Positions 6,530 to 13,858 of a stretch of DNA of 21,838 nucleotides are shown one piece after another. A program made the position numbers and the translations under genes. The stretch's first letter is position 1. Each line of letters begins with the position of its first letter. The stretch is from IMG/VR virus record IMGVR_UViG_3300018875_000072, positions 1 to 21,838 of that record, one strand, 5' to 3'. The notes beneath the pieces are model-generated. The model was not told the origin of the DNA. It did no database searches and saw only the letters and a list, made by a program, of their open reading frames with translations. This stretch comes from a virus.

Positions 6530-7503
6530 GTTATAAAGTGATTTTGCAGGACAAATACGATTTGTCGCCTCTGGTGGAAGCTATCAACTTAAGGGATTCG
6601 CTGGAGCAGGTCGCCTATCAAGGCACGGTGAACCTGGTGGTGACGCCGGACTTGCCGCCGATTTCTCCGGGGATGGCGATTCGGATCAGCGGTATTCCCT
6701 ATGGGAAGAAGGACTATGTTCCCTTGCTCCATCCGGCTGTGGTTTGGGAAGCGGAGACTACGAACAATGGCGTGAAGCGGATGACGCTGACGATCTATGA
6801 CCGGACGGTCTATCTGGATAAATCCGAGGATGAATATTTGTTCCCAGCAAAACAGACCGCAACGCAGCGCTTCAAAAAGTACGCGGCCGACTGGAACATC
6901 AAGATCGCCCATCTGCCCGATACCGAAAAACAGCTCGGACGCTCCGTTTACCGGACGCAGTCGATCTATGCCAGCATGTTCGCCGATTTGCGGGAAACGG
7001 CCAAGGCCGGCGGCAAGCTGTACCATCCGCGCATGATCCCTTCGGGACTCGAGCTGTATGAGCTGGGGTCAAACCGCGAGGTATATGTCTTAGAGACGTT
7101 AACCGATACGATCCAGCAGCGGACGCTCGAAGGGGCGGCGACCAAGGTCAAGGTGCTGGCAACATCGGCCAGCGAGACCGGGAAGGAGGTCCCTTCGAAG
7201 GTAATGGCCATCGAAGAGAAGGATATCGCGAAATACGGGCAGCTGCAGGCGATCATCCAGGACGATGAGGTGAAATCCGCCGCGGCCGCGCGTCAGCTGG
7301 CCCGAAGCAGGCTCCGGGGGATCCGGGAGACGATCACGGTAAACGCTCCGGACATCAACACAATTCGCGCAGGAGATGCCGTCATGCTCGGTTCGTCGAA
7401 GCTGCTTGTGATTTCGGTCAGCCGGGAGCTCGGCAATCCGGGAAACATGATGCTGGAGCTTGGGAGCTATGACGATGTAAAAAGGAGGTTTTATCTTGAG
7501 TAA
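6526..7503 (+). CDS. xkdQ: Baseplate hub protein, module 1 (XkdQ-like)
   Basis: A 325-residue protein in the XkdQ position, whose family corresponds to the tail hub (gpD/gp27-like) below the tube. It starts by ATGA overlap with the LysM gene. The N-terminal half is beta-rich (VKRMTLTIYDRTVYLDKSED, then EYLFPAKQTATQRFKKYAADW), equivalent to EVKLMAYDQLRYLSSNDTYR and TNAKVEDIIRKIAKDF in the second copy. The C-terminal part has the AARQLARSRLRGIRETITV and INTIRAGDAVML stretch, matched in module 2 by KQLAQNLLELKNREQQTLSI and LRVRAGNTIYV. No lysozyme domain is present. Confidence 0.85.
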   Translation: MSYKVILQDKYDLSPLVEAINLRDSLEQVAYQGTVNLVVTPDLPPISPGMAIRISGIPYGKKDYVPLLHPAVVWEAETTNNGVKRMTLTIYDRTVYLDKSEDEYLFPAKQTATQRFKKYAADWNIKIAHLPDTEKQLGRSVYRTQSIYASMFADLRETAKAGGKLYHPRMIPSGLELYELGSNREVYVLETLTDTIQQRTLEGAATKVKVLATSASETGKEVPSKVMAIEEKDIAKYGQLQAIIQDDEVKSAAAARQLARSRLRGIRETITVNAPDINTIRAGDAVMLGSSKLLVISVSRELGNPGNMMLELGSYDDVKRRFYLE

Positions 7504-7885
7504 AGACCCCTATGGACAATTAGCATCCTCCTTGCTGTCTTCCTTCCATAAGCAGACCCGCCAAGCGATCGGCGGAGTGGGAGCCGTACTCGGCACGATA
7601 ACCTCGACCGGACTCAAGCTGGATGATTTCAAGCATGAGCTGCAAGAGTATATGGTTGCCGAGCTTCCGGGCCAATTGTCGCTGCCCCGCCGAACCGTAG
7701 AAGGAACGATCAGCGGAGATGGCGGCAAGTCGGCAGTCTCTTTGGAATTGGAGGAAACGGAAGTGGAGGAGGCACAGTGGAAGCTGAACCAAGGATTACA
7801 ACCCGGCGATCGAGTGCTAGCGGTACGCGTCAACGGCGGCCATGACGTCGTCGTGGTGTGCAAGGTGGTGAGCGGTCATGGCTAA
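7496..7885 (+). CDS. xkdR: DUF2577-type baseplate protein, module 1 (XkdR-like), TTG start
   Basis: A 129-residue protein whose TTG start at 7496 is fixed by AAAGGAGG at the right distance and by its overlap with the hub gene's stop. It has a predicted OB/beta-barrel region (VEGTISGDGGKSAVSLELEE split over two strands, then LQPGDRVLAVRVNGGHDVVVV), fitting the DUF2577/XkdR family, a small baseplate protein next to the hub. The module 2 copy is shorter (99 residues) and closer to the usual form, with GLEIGDTVLLLRYQGGQTYLVL. Residues 1-65 of this copy are an extra helical section. Confidence 0.72.
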   Translation: MSKDPYGQLASSLLSSFHKQTRQAIGGVGAVLGTITSTGLKLDDFKHELQEYMVAELPGQLSLPRRTVEGTISGDGGKSAVSLELEETEVEEAQWKLNQGLQPGDRVLAVRVNGGHDVVVVCKVVSGHG

Positions 7886-8339
7886 TTTGTTCCCCGAAAC
7901 GGAGGACATGATCTGGACCGATCCAGTTGGGCTTGAAGCGTCCGAAAACCACAGGGCCATATTCGGGCGGAGCTGGCGGTTTGATTTTGAAGCCGGAGAA
8001 TTTGTTATGACCCCAACCCGAAAATTGGCTGCAGCGGATGAGAAGGACGCATGGGTCGTCTGGTGTGAAAAAACGATTCGAACCCCGCGCTACCGGCATT
8101 TGATCTATTCACGCGGCTATGGCAGTGAATTGGAGGAGCTGATCGGCAAGCGGCATGGCCGTCCGCTGTTGGAGAGCGAAATCCGGCGGATGGTATCTGA
8201 AGCGCTGCTGGCGGATGCCCGCACGGAGAGCGTGGATCAATTCCAGTTTGAATGGGAAGGGGAAGCCTGCCGTTTCAGCTGCCGCATCACGAGCGTACGG
8301 GATGAAACGGAAATGATAGAAAGCGTGGTGATGACCTGA
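7878..8339 (+). CDS. xkdS: DUF2634 baseplate wedge protein, module 1 (XkdS, gp25-like)
   Basis: A 153-residue protein overlapping the previous gene by 8 nt and the next by one base (TGATG). It shows the DUF2634/gp25-like motif TPRYRHLIYSRGYGSELEEL, aligned with TRRFEHLIYSSDYGHELYDV in module 2. The region around W52-W54 (SWRFDFEAGEF) is the expected N-terminal strand. In T4, gp25 joins the wedge and starts sheath polymerisation, and the XkdS family is thought to do the same. It is probably translated with XkdT by coupling. Confidence 0.85.
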   Translation: MANLFPETEDMIWTDPVGLEASENHRAIFGRSWRFDFEAGEFVMTPTRKLAAADEKDAWVVWCEKTIRTPRYRHLIYSRGYGSELEELIGKRHGRPLLESEIRRMVSEALLADARTESVDQFQFEWEGEACRFSCRITSVRDETEMIESVVMT

Positions 8340-9493
8340 TGGCCGATGTGCCGATGTATTTGCAGGAACAGACGGAAGAGAACATTTTGAACCGTATGCT
8401 GGCAAAAGTGCCTTCGGATATCGATAAATCCGAGGGCTCTTTTATTTGGGACGCACAGGCGCCGGTGGCGTTCATGCTGTCTGAAGCGGCCCTGTGGGCG
8501 CAGGAGCTGCTGCGACGAGGGTTTGCCAGCACGGCGGCCAGCGACTCCCCGGATATCCGCTCAGCCGAGCTGGATCTTCGGACAGCCGAGCATGGCGTCA
8601 CAAGACGCGAGGCGGTTGCTTCATCGGGAAGTGTCGTGTTCACGGGGAAACCGGGCACGAACGTCCCGAAGGGAACGTATGTGGCAACGCCGGCCGACGA
8701 GACGACCGGGGAGTCTTCAGTTGAGTATGTCACGACAGCGAGTGTCACACTGGGACAGGACGGTACCGGAACAGCTCCGATCCGTGCCGTAACTCCAGGG
8801 AAGAGCGGCAATGTGCCGGCAGGGGTCATCCAGCTGATGATGACCTCCGTCAGCGGCGTCACGTCCGTGACAAATCCCGAGCCGACGCGGAGCGGGACTG
8901 ATATTGAGACGGATCAGTCGCTGCTGGAGCGTTTTTACGCAAAGGTCAGAAGCCAGGGGACCAGCGGCAACAAAGCGCAGTATATGCAGTGGGCCAGCGA
9001 AATACCCGGCGTCGGCGGCGTGGAGGTCGCCCCTCTGTGGGCCGGACCGGGAACGGTCGGCCTCTATTTGCTGGACACGGACAAGCGGGCGGCTAGCCAG
9101 GAGATCGTGGATGCCGTCCAGCGGCATATCGACCCGACGCAGGATGGACAAGGGGAGGGGACGGCTCCGGCAGGTCCTATCGTCACCGTCATGCCGGCCG
9201 AGGAAGTCGAGATTCATATCTCGGTCAAGGTACAGCGCACCCAGGAGCAGCCGTCCACGATTGAGGAAATCCGTGCACTGATTGAGGAAGGGGTCCGGGC
9301 TTACCTGCAGCAGATCGCGTTTAACCGGAAGGACCCGCTTGTCCGGTATACGCGTATTGCCGCCGTGCTGCTGGATATCCCGATTATCGTCGACTATTCG
9401 GAGCTGACGATTAACGGCCAAGCCGAGCAGCAAAACATCGAAATCGGCTCCGGCCAGGTGGCGGTGCTGGGGACGGTGAGCGTAAGTGAATAA
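8339..9493 (+). CDS. xkdT: Baseplate J protein, module 1 (XkdT-like)
   Basis: A 384-residue gpJ-type baseplate wedge protein (Baseplate_J family). The N-terminus shows TEENILNRMLAKVPSDIDKSEG, split here by phase, with an acidic SEGS pattern typical of XkdT. The middle contains the jelly-roll region with VPKGTYV and VTPGKSGNVPAG. The C-terminal half has GTSGNKAQYMQWASEIPGVG, then APLWAGPGTVGLYLLD and IDPTQDGQGEGTAP. These last motifs are almost the same in the module 2 protein (FPLWDGPGTVKVVLLD, IDPTMDGMGEGAAP). J subunits form the trigger ring of the baseplate. The start overlaps the preceding stop by one base. Confidence 0.92.
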   Translation: MADVPMYLQEQTEENILNRMLAKVPSDIDKSEGSFIWDAQAPVAFMLSEAALWAQELLRRGFASTAASDSPDIRSAELDLRTAEHGVTRREAVASSGSVVFTGKPGTNVPKGTYVATPADETTGESSVEYVTTASVTLGQDGTGTAPIRAVTPGKSGNVPAGVIQLMMTSVSGVTSVTNPEPTRSGTDIETDQSLLERFYAKVRSQGTSGNKAQYMQWASEIPGVGGVEVAPLWAGPGTVGLYLLDTDKRAASQEIVDAVQRHIDPTQDGQGEGTAPAGPIVTVMPAEEVEIHISVKVQRTQEQPSTIEEIRALIEEGVRAYLQQIAFNRKDPLVRYTRIAAVLLDIPIIVDYSELTINGQAEQQNIEIGSGQVAVLGTVSVSE

Positions 9494-10052
9494 GGCGAGG
9501 ATCAACAGCTTGCGGGGACGCGAGCTGTTATCATATCTGCCGGCTTATTACGAGACGTCCCGCGTCATGCAGTCGGACATGGAGGCGAAGGGGAGCGAGC
9601 TGGATGCGCTGTATCTAGCGCTCAACGAAGCCGCAGACCAATTCTTCGTCCGTACCGCGACTTGGGGGCTCGACCGCTGGGAGGAGGAGCTCGGCATCCC
9701 GACGGACCGGGCGAAGCCGATTGAGCAGCGGCGGGCTGTGCTGGAGTCGAAGCTGCGCGGAGCCGGGACCTTCTCCGGCCGCCTCGTCAAGAATGTCGCC
9801 GAAGCTTACGACGGCGGTGCGGTCGAGGTTACGTTTCAACCGGGGGAATGGCGATTCACCGTCCAGTTCGTCGACACGCTCGGCATTCCGCCGAACCTGG
9901 AGGATCTGAAGGCGGCGATCGAGGAGATCAAGCCGGCGCATTTGGCGGTGGAGTATGCGTTCAATTACCTGCTCATCCGCGACATCCACGAGGTCATTAC
10001 CTTGGACCAGTTGGGACAGATGCCTTTAAACAAATTTGCAGGAGGTGCCTGA
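9486..10052 (+). CDS. xkdU: Baseplate/tail protein, module 1 (XkdU-like, DUF2313), GTG start
   Basis: A 188-residue protein starting with GTG at 9486, inside the end of the baseplate J gene. The N-terminus has LLSYLPAYYETSRVMQSDM, then a helix-rich middle with WGLDRWEEELGIP and KPIEQRRAVLESKLRGAGTF, which are the signature of the DUF2313/XkdU (gpI-like) family. It then has a beta section (VEVTFQPGEWRFTVQFV) and IEEIKPAHLAVEYAFNYLL. gpI-like proteins connect the baseplate J ring to the tail fibres. No module 2 equivalent is in the window; it would come next after 21838. Confidence 0.9.
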   Translation: MNKARINSLRGRELLSYLPAYYETSRVMQSDMEAKGSELDALYLALNEAADQFFVRTATWGLDRWEEELGIPTDRAKPIEQRRAVLESKLRGAGTFSGRLVKNVAEAYDGGAVEVTFQPGEWRFTVQFVDTLGIPPNLEDLKAAIEEIKPAHLAVEYAFNYLLIRDIHEVITLDQLGQMPLNKFAGGA

Positions 10053-10053
10053 A

Positions 10054-11361
10054 TTGGCCAGTAACACACCGAATTTAGGACTGTTGAAAAAAGACCCGAT
10101 GACGGATGGCAACGAGACATTCAACATCGAGACGATGCTGAACGAGAACTGGGACAAGATTGATACTGCCGTCGGTCAGGTGCGTGAGGGCTTGGAAAAT
10201 GTGAATGTCGACATTCCGGACGCATCCCTGACGGAGAAGGGGATCGTGCAGCTGTCGAGTGCCACCAACGGCACGCGGGAGAATGTGGCTGCGACGGAGA
10301 AGGCGGTGAAGGCGGCGTATGATCGAGGAAGTGCAGCTGAAGCGGCAGCTTTACCTAAGACCATTCCTGATACCCGATCCGTTGCCACAAAGCCGAGCGA
10401 TTACAATCAAAACGTTGCGTATTCCTTTAAGAGTGGTTCAGTTGTTGGATTGGCTAATGAAGAGTACGTAGTCATACATGGATTCAAAGGATGGAATGAC
10501 GACAGCGGCGGTCTTTCGCATGAATATGCCTCTGGGGGAACAACCGGGAAATTATATCACCGGACTGGAACATCGAGTAATAATACTTGGGGGCCATGGG
10601 TTCAGATCATTGATTACGGGGAAGCCTGGCAGAAGGCTAAGATCACAGAGGATAACAATAAAAGTATTCTCATTTCAGGTCAAGATCTTAATACCATCGT
10701 TAGAAATGGTTTCTATAACGGGGATCGATTAATAAATGGACCGCTCCCCGCACAAGAAGGATTATGGTATTATCTTGAAGTGCAATGTCACTCTAACGGG
10801 GATAGTTATGTACTACAACGGGCAATGAGATTAAACGGGGGAGTGCAGACACTCTATCAACGTACCAGAGAAAATGGGGTCTGGCAGCCATGGAGTCAAG
10901 ACCTTTTTACCTCTGTCGCTAACGGGAAACAGGCGATCGCTTCCGCCATTAGCGGCAAAGGTGTACCAGCTTTAGGAAGCGACGAATTTGCGGTGTTGGC
11001 GAATAAGATTTCGCAGATTAAGACGGATGCAAAAGTTTCTACAGGATCATTTAGTCAGACGTCGTACAGTGCGGTTACTATCGCCAATCTGCCGTTTAAA
11101 CCGTATGCGGTATTTGTCTACGGATCGGCATCGACGACCTATGACGGTAATTATGCTGCTGGGGCGCAAGGATGGACGGGCGCATATCTTAACGGGAGTG
11201 AAGTCGTAGTTACTGCGACCGTACTTGCGCGTCTGTACGGCGGGATTCAGCAGAGTGACTATTATCGACTGAAAGATGTTGCGTTTGGGTCCAATTCCGT
11301 CAGTTTCGCAGGTGATCGGGGTTTTGTTGGTCCGTGGCCGTATATCGTATTCGGCGTTTAA
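10054..11361 (+). CDS. Tail fibre protein with XkdV-like N-terminus and pyocin-knob-like region
   Basis: A 435-residue receptor-binding fibre. I place the start at TTG 10054, because AGGAGGTG (10040-10047) lies 6-8 nt before it; the earlier in-frame TTG at 10036 lies before that ribosome binding site. Residues 1-40 (NTPNLGLLKKDPMTDGNETF, then NENWDKID) are the conserved baseplate-attachment segment of Bacillota tail fibres. Residues about 55-95 hold one tail-fibre repeat (ASLTEKGIVQLSSATNGTRE). About 150-300 has two knob-like blocks, GKLYHRTGTSSNNTWGPWVQ and later GGVQTLYQRTRENGVWQPWS. The C-terminus is rich in Tyr, Gly and Phe and ends FVGPWPYIVFGV. Codon use shifts to AT-richer after the repeat. 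Confidence 0.85.
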   Translation: MASNTPNLGLLKKDPMTDGNETFNIETMLNENWDKIDTAVGQVREGLENVNVDIPDASLTEKGIVQLSSATNGTRENVAATEKAVKAAYDRGSAAEAAALPKTIPDTRSVATKPSDYNQNVAYSFKSGSVVGLANEEYVVIHGFKGWNDDSGGLSHEYASGGTTGKLYHRTGTSSNNTWGPWVQIIDYGEAWQKAKITEDNNKSILISGQDLNTIVRNGFYNGDRLINGPLPAQEGLWYYLEVQCHSNGDSYVLQRAMRLNGGVQTLYQRTRENGVWQPWSQDLFTSVANGKQAIASAISGKGVPALGSDEFAVLANKISQIKTDAKVSTGSFSQTSYSAVTIANLPFKPYAVFVYGSASTTYDGNYAAGAQGWTGAYLNGSEVVVTATVLARLYGGIQQSDYYRLKDVAFGSNSVSFAGDRGFVGPWPYIVFGV

Positions 11362-11373
11362 GGAGGCGAAAAT

Positions 11374-11805
11374 ATGAAAGTAATTGAACCACTCGGCAGA
11401 CGTTTCTTTTGGGTTAAGTCTACTGGAAACATAGTTGCACAACGCGGAGAAATGGCGGCAGGCATCGAATCCACCAAAGAGGAAGATTTCGCGGTCTACG
11501 TGGAGTTGAAGCCGTACGATCCGGATGCTATCGAAATGACCACGTTTGAACCTGGACAATATGCGGAGGAATTCGCAACCGCGTCCAGTTGGCGTTTTAA
11601 TCCGGACACAGGAGAAATTGAATTTGCGTATCCAGATCCAAACGAACCGGAAGCACCACCTGTATTCCGAAAGCCATTGACGGAAGAGATTGAGGAACTT
11701 AGGCAGGAGAACATCTTGCTGAAAGCACAAAACAGTGCATTGACTGAAAGAACGGAATTTATCGAGGACGTCATCGCCGAGATGGCCCAGCAGGTTTACC
11801 AGTGA
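11374..11805 (+). CDS. XkdW-like tail fibre partner protein with coiled-coil end
   Basis: A 143-residue protein starting after AAGGAGGCG, 12 nt downstream of the fibre stop. Residues 1-95 are an acidic beta-type domain (SSWRFNPDTGEIEFAYPDPN), and residues about 98-140 form a likely coiled coil (LTEEIEELRQENILLKAQNS and onward) with leucine spacing. In PBSX, xkdW follows the fibre gene xkdV, and many such proteins are fibre assembly chaperones or small fibre tips. Assignment is by position and general shape. Confidence 0.6.
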   Translation: MKVIEPLGRRFFWVKSTGNIVAQRGEMAAGIESTKEEDFAVYVELKPYDPDAIEMTTFEPGQYAEEFATASSWRFNPDTGEIEFAYPDPNEPEAPPVFRKPLTEEIEELRQENILLKAQNSALTERTEFIEDVIAEMAQQVYQ

Positions 11806-11889
11806 TTTGCCGGTTCCTCTACTGGATACTCTGGAACGGAGGTGAGGATGTGATGGGAGATGTTGTATAATATCATTAGGAGGGATTGC

Positions 11890-12531
11890 ATGAAGAAATA
11901 TATTGTTTATGTACATGCCAACAAAATTAATAAGAAAAAGTATGTTGGCATCACATCACAATCTGCACACTCTCGCTGGAGAGACGGTAAGGGATATGGG
12001 ATGGGGTATAAAAACGAAACATATTTTTTTAATGCAATCCAAAAGTACGGATGGGACAATTTTGAGCATGTGATTGTAAAAACTGAATTGACGGAAGAAG
12101 AAGCGAGGGAAATGGAAGCAAAACTGATAGTGGAGTGGAACACTAATAGCCGAATGTTTGGTTATAACTTAACTTCCGGCGGGGAAGGAATCAGCGACTT
12201 CCACGAATTTTCTGAAACAGAAATCGAACGAAGAAGGCATTATATGAGCAAACGGGTCGTATCTCGTGAGACAAGACAGCGAGTGAGTGCTGCTAAGAAG
12301 GGCCGTTCTCCTTGGAACAAAGGGAAAGTGATAGATGAAAAGTACCGTCAACGTATATCAGAAACACATGGTCAATCAAAACGCGTTAGATGTAACAGTG
12401 AGTTATTCGAAAATATAACAGAATGCGCAAACTACATTGGCGTACAAAGAAAAACTCTTTCAGAATGGTTGAGCGGAAAGAGGAAACCTTCAAAAAAATA
12501 TGCTCACTTCAACATTGAGATGGCAGACTGA
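11890..12531 (+). CDS. GIY-YIG homing endonuclease (free-standing)
   Basis: A 213-residue protein; the ATG at 11890 follows TAGGAGGG, so it is preferred to the in-frame ATG at 11860. The nuclease domain shows the family pattern: YIVY (4-7) and YVGIT (18-22), R29 as probable catalytic arginine, and E76 in EMEAKLIVEWNT as probable metal-binding glutamate. Residues about 133-146 (SAAKKGRSPWNKGK) match the NUMOD3 DNA-binding motif. About 177-205 (TECANYIGVQRKTLSEWLSG) is a NUMOD1-type helix-turn-helix. Such proteins cut a homing site and spread by repair. The gene is AT-rich compared with its neighbours and lies outside any visible intron, which marks it as a later insertion. Confidence 0.92.
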   Translation: MKKYIVYVHANKINKKKYVGITSQSAHSRWRDGKGYGMGYKNETYFFNAIQKYGWDNFEHVIVKTELTEEEAREMEAKLIVEWNTNSRMFGYNLTSGGEGISDFHEFSETEIERRRHYMSKRVVSRETRQRVSAAKKGRSPWNKGKVIDEKYRQRISETHGQSKRVRCNSELFENITECANYIGVQRKTLSEWLSGKRKPSKKYAHFNIEMAD

Positions 12532-12536
12532 GATAA

Positions 12537-12549
12537 AGGAGGTGATCTA
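12537..12549 (+). promoter_or_regulatory. Extended ribosome binding site
   Basis: AAAGGAGGTGATC directly before the ATG at 12550 is complementary over its whole length to the 3' end of Bacillota 16S rRNA (CCUCCUUUCU region). It fixes the start of a 43-residue gene that would otherwise be ignored. Confidence 0.7.
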
Positions 12550-12681
12550 ATGTTATCCATTTTCTTTGCTCAACGTGTGATCCTAGGTAAAACCAAGTAC
12601 AACGAAGTACCGTCCACATTGCAGCCGGGCGTACGCGATATCTTGGTTGATAGCGGACTGGAATTCCTGATCGAAGAATAG
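12550..12681 (+). CDS. XkdX/CD1375-like small protein
   Basis: A 43-residue protein (MLSIFFAQRVILGKTKYNEV, ending VDSGLEFLIEE) with an unusually complete ribosome binding site. It resembles the small proteins of XkdX or CD1375 type that follow the tail fibre genes in PBSX-like elements: a short hydrophobic start, a VILGK turn, a VPSTLQPGVRDIL helix and an acidic end. Function in that family is not known. It was probably next to the XkdW-like gene before the endonuclease gene was inserted between them. Confidence 0.65.
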   Translation: MLSIFFAQRVILGKTKYNEVPSTLQPGVRDILVDSGLEFLIEE

Positions 12682-12692
12682 TTATACCATTA

Positions 12693-12713
12693 GCGCCGAA
12701 AGGCGTATTTTTT
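12693..12713 (+). terminator. Intrinsic terminator 1 of module 1
   Basis: GCGCC (12693-12697), GAAA tetraloop, GGCGT (12702-12706), then A and six T (12708-12713). The stem has four GC pairs plus one G-T wobble. It follows the small XkdX-like gene and ends the module 1 operon. Confidence 0.85.
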
Positions 12714-12715
12714 AT

Positions 12716-12744
12716 GCCCTTGGGTGGTCCGGGGGCTTTTCTTT
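12716..12744 (+). terminator. Intrinsic terminator 2 of module 1
   Basis: GCCCTTGG (12716-12723) pairs with CCGGGGGC (12729-12736), with two G-T wobbles over a 5-nt loop, followed by TTTTCTTT (12737-12744). It lies directly after terminator 1, so read-through from module 1 into the downstream region should be low. Confidence 0.7.
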
Positions 12745-12766
12745 ATACAGACAGGGGGAGAGGGTC

Positions 12767-13172
12767 ATGCCGGAAGGAGACGTGGTTGACATTGAGCAAT
12801 TACGATCTAAACATGCAGAGTTAACGCAACACCTGCAAAACCTTAGCGGCGAATTTGCTCGATTGTCGGCGGAGGCCGTCGCGCCGAATAACGGTTTAAA
12901 CTGATCGAGCAGACAGCAGATCGTCACGATGACGAGATTCGCCAGCTCAAGAATTCGACCAGGTTAATGCAAATCCACTTCAAGCAGGTGATGGGAAGAT
13001 TGACACGCTCGAGATGAAGCTATTCAACTGGCTGCAGCAGACGCAGAAAGAAAATGCGAAGGAGCGTACGGCCAGCCAAAAGCAATGGATACAATTTCTT
13101 CAGTTCGGGCTCGGCGGGACGATCATCGCCATCGTGACTTTCATTTTTGCTAAGGGGGCGTTCGGGCAATGA
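12767..13172 (+). pseudogene. xhlA: Broken XhlA-like lysis/holin-accessory gene
   Basis: The pieces of one protein lie in three different frames. From ATG 12767 (after GGGGGAGAGGG) 45 codons read MPEGDVVDIEQLRSKHAELT and onward, ending in TGA at 12902-12904. From 12901 another frame gives LIEQTADRHDDEIRQLKNS. From about 12940 to TGA 13170 a third frame gives IDTLEMKLFNWLQQTQKENA, then QFGLGGTIIAIVTFIFAKG, a single transmembrane segment with a short end. A charged coiled coil followed by one C-terminal membrane helix is the XhlA (PF10779) plan, which acts with XhlB and an amidase in PBSX lysis. Two frameshifts are needed, so it is probably non-functional; a 52-residue piece from ATG 13014 could still be made but has no clear ribosome binding site. 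Confidence 0.75.
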
Positions 13173-13334
13173 AGCTTATTGATCTACGAGGGAAGCTTCC
13201 GACCCACAAAACAAAGCGGTATAAGACGCGCAGACTATCGGATATCCCACTCGATTGCGATCCATCACTCGTTGACCTTGTCCGGATCCTCGGAAGATCA
13301 CGTTGGAAGAGTACAAGCTAATCTCAAATGTTAA
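13169..13334 (+). pseudogene. Truncated, frameshifted N-acetylmuramoyl-L-alanine amidase
   Basis: ATG 13169 overlaps the XhlA-like stop as ATGA. The first frame reads MKLIDLRGKLPTHKTKRYKT, then loses sense near 13245. From 13251 the next frame over gives SIAIHHSLTLSGSSEDHV and stops at 13332-13334. IAIHHSLT is the zinc-ligand region of Amidase_2 (PF01510) endolysins, and the N-terminal stretch is typical of such enzymes in Paenibacillus-type prophages. Only about 55 codons of a gene usually over 450 nt long remain, with one frameshift; the rest is missing. Together with the XhlA remnant it marks a decayed lysis cassette. Confidence 0.75.
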
Positions 13335-13354
13335 TGATGCAGCCTAGGGGCCAC

Positions 13355-13382
13355 TTCAATTAAATATTGTTTGTTTTATAAT
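13355..13382 (+). promoter_or_regulatory. Probable sigma-A promoter of module 2
   Basis: TATAAT (13377-13382) matches the -10 consensus fully. TTCAAT (13355-13360) is a weak -35 at 16-bp spacing. The region 13350-13385 is clearly AT-richer than its surroundings. The promoter lies between the decayed lysis genes and the first gene of module 2, whose ATG is 39 nt downstream of the -10. No operator repeat is obvious. Confidence 0.55.
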
Positions 13383-13420
13383 GCACTGTGCTTTTTACAC
13401 TCTACCGAAAGGAGCACCCC

Positions 13421-13858
13421 ATGCTAACCCAACACATCACGGATGCCCTGGCATCCCGATTAAACAGCTCCTTCCCCGGCATCCCCCTGATTTCCAAGGA
13501 GGATGCCGTTCCTATACCAGAACCACCCTACTTCCATACCGAGCTGGCGCTAGCCGAATTCGAGCCGATATCGCAACGACGATATGCGGCTCGTTTTCGT
13601 TTCCGCATCTTTTATGAGCCTGCGGCGGGACAGCCCGTAGCAGGGATCATGGACGAGATGCTGGAGAGCTTGACGGAGCTCGAAGTGGACGGCCGGCCAT
13701 GCCGGGCGGCGGCGGTCGCATGGGAGCGGCCGGAGAGGGAAGGAGCTGCGGCGGAAGAAGGATACTTCCGCGCGGAGTATGTCATTCAGGTATCTTCGGA
13801 TTCAGCTGAATCCGTTCCAAAGATGCAAACCTTACAACAAGGAGGCGGTTTGAAATGA
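13421..13858 (+). CDS. Tail terminator-like protein, module 2
   Basis: A 145-residue protein; the ATG at 13421 is chosen because AAAGGAG lies 7 nt before it. It has an N-terminal helix (LTQHITDALASRLNSSFPGI), the strand region RRYAARFRFRIFYEP, a helix (GIMDEMLESLTELEVDG) and a final strand (GYFRAEYVIQVS). This is the outline of the tail terminator family found before xkdK in PBSX-like elements. It caps the tail tube and completes the tail end that joins the head. Its stop overlaps the next start as ATGA. It is single-domain, unlike the 139-993 protein of module 1. Confidence 0.65.
   Translation: MLTQHITDALASRLNSSFPGIPLISKEDAVPIPEPPYFHTELALAEFEPISQRRYAARFRFRIFYEPAAGQPVAGIMDEMLESLTELEVDGRPCRAAAVAWERPEREGAAAEEGYFRAEYVIQVSSDSAESVPKMQTLQQGGGLK

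Noticed and set aside
10036-10053. TTG at 10036 as start of the tail fibre
   Set aside because: It lies before the AGGAGGTG site, which clearly serves TTG 10054.
11860-11889. TATAAT at 11866-11871 as a promoter of the endonuclease gene
   Set aside because: The -10 is good, but no -35 is seen at 16-18 bp and the TG is not placed as in an extended -10. It remains possible but unsupported.
13014-13172. Functional 52-residue membrane peptide from ATG 13014
   Set aside because: No ribosome binding site, and the sequence is plainly the C-terminal part of the broken XhlA-like gene.
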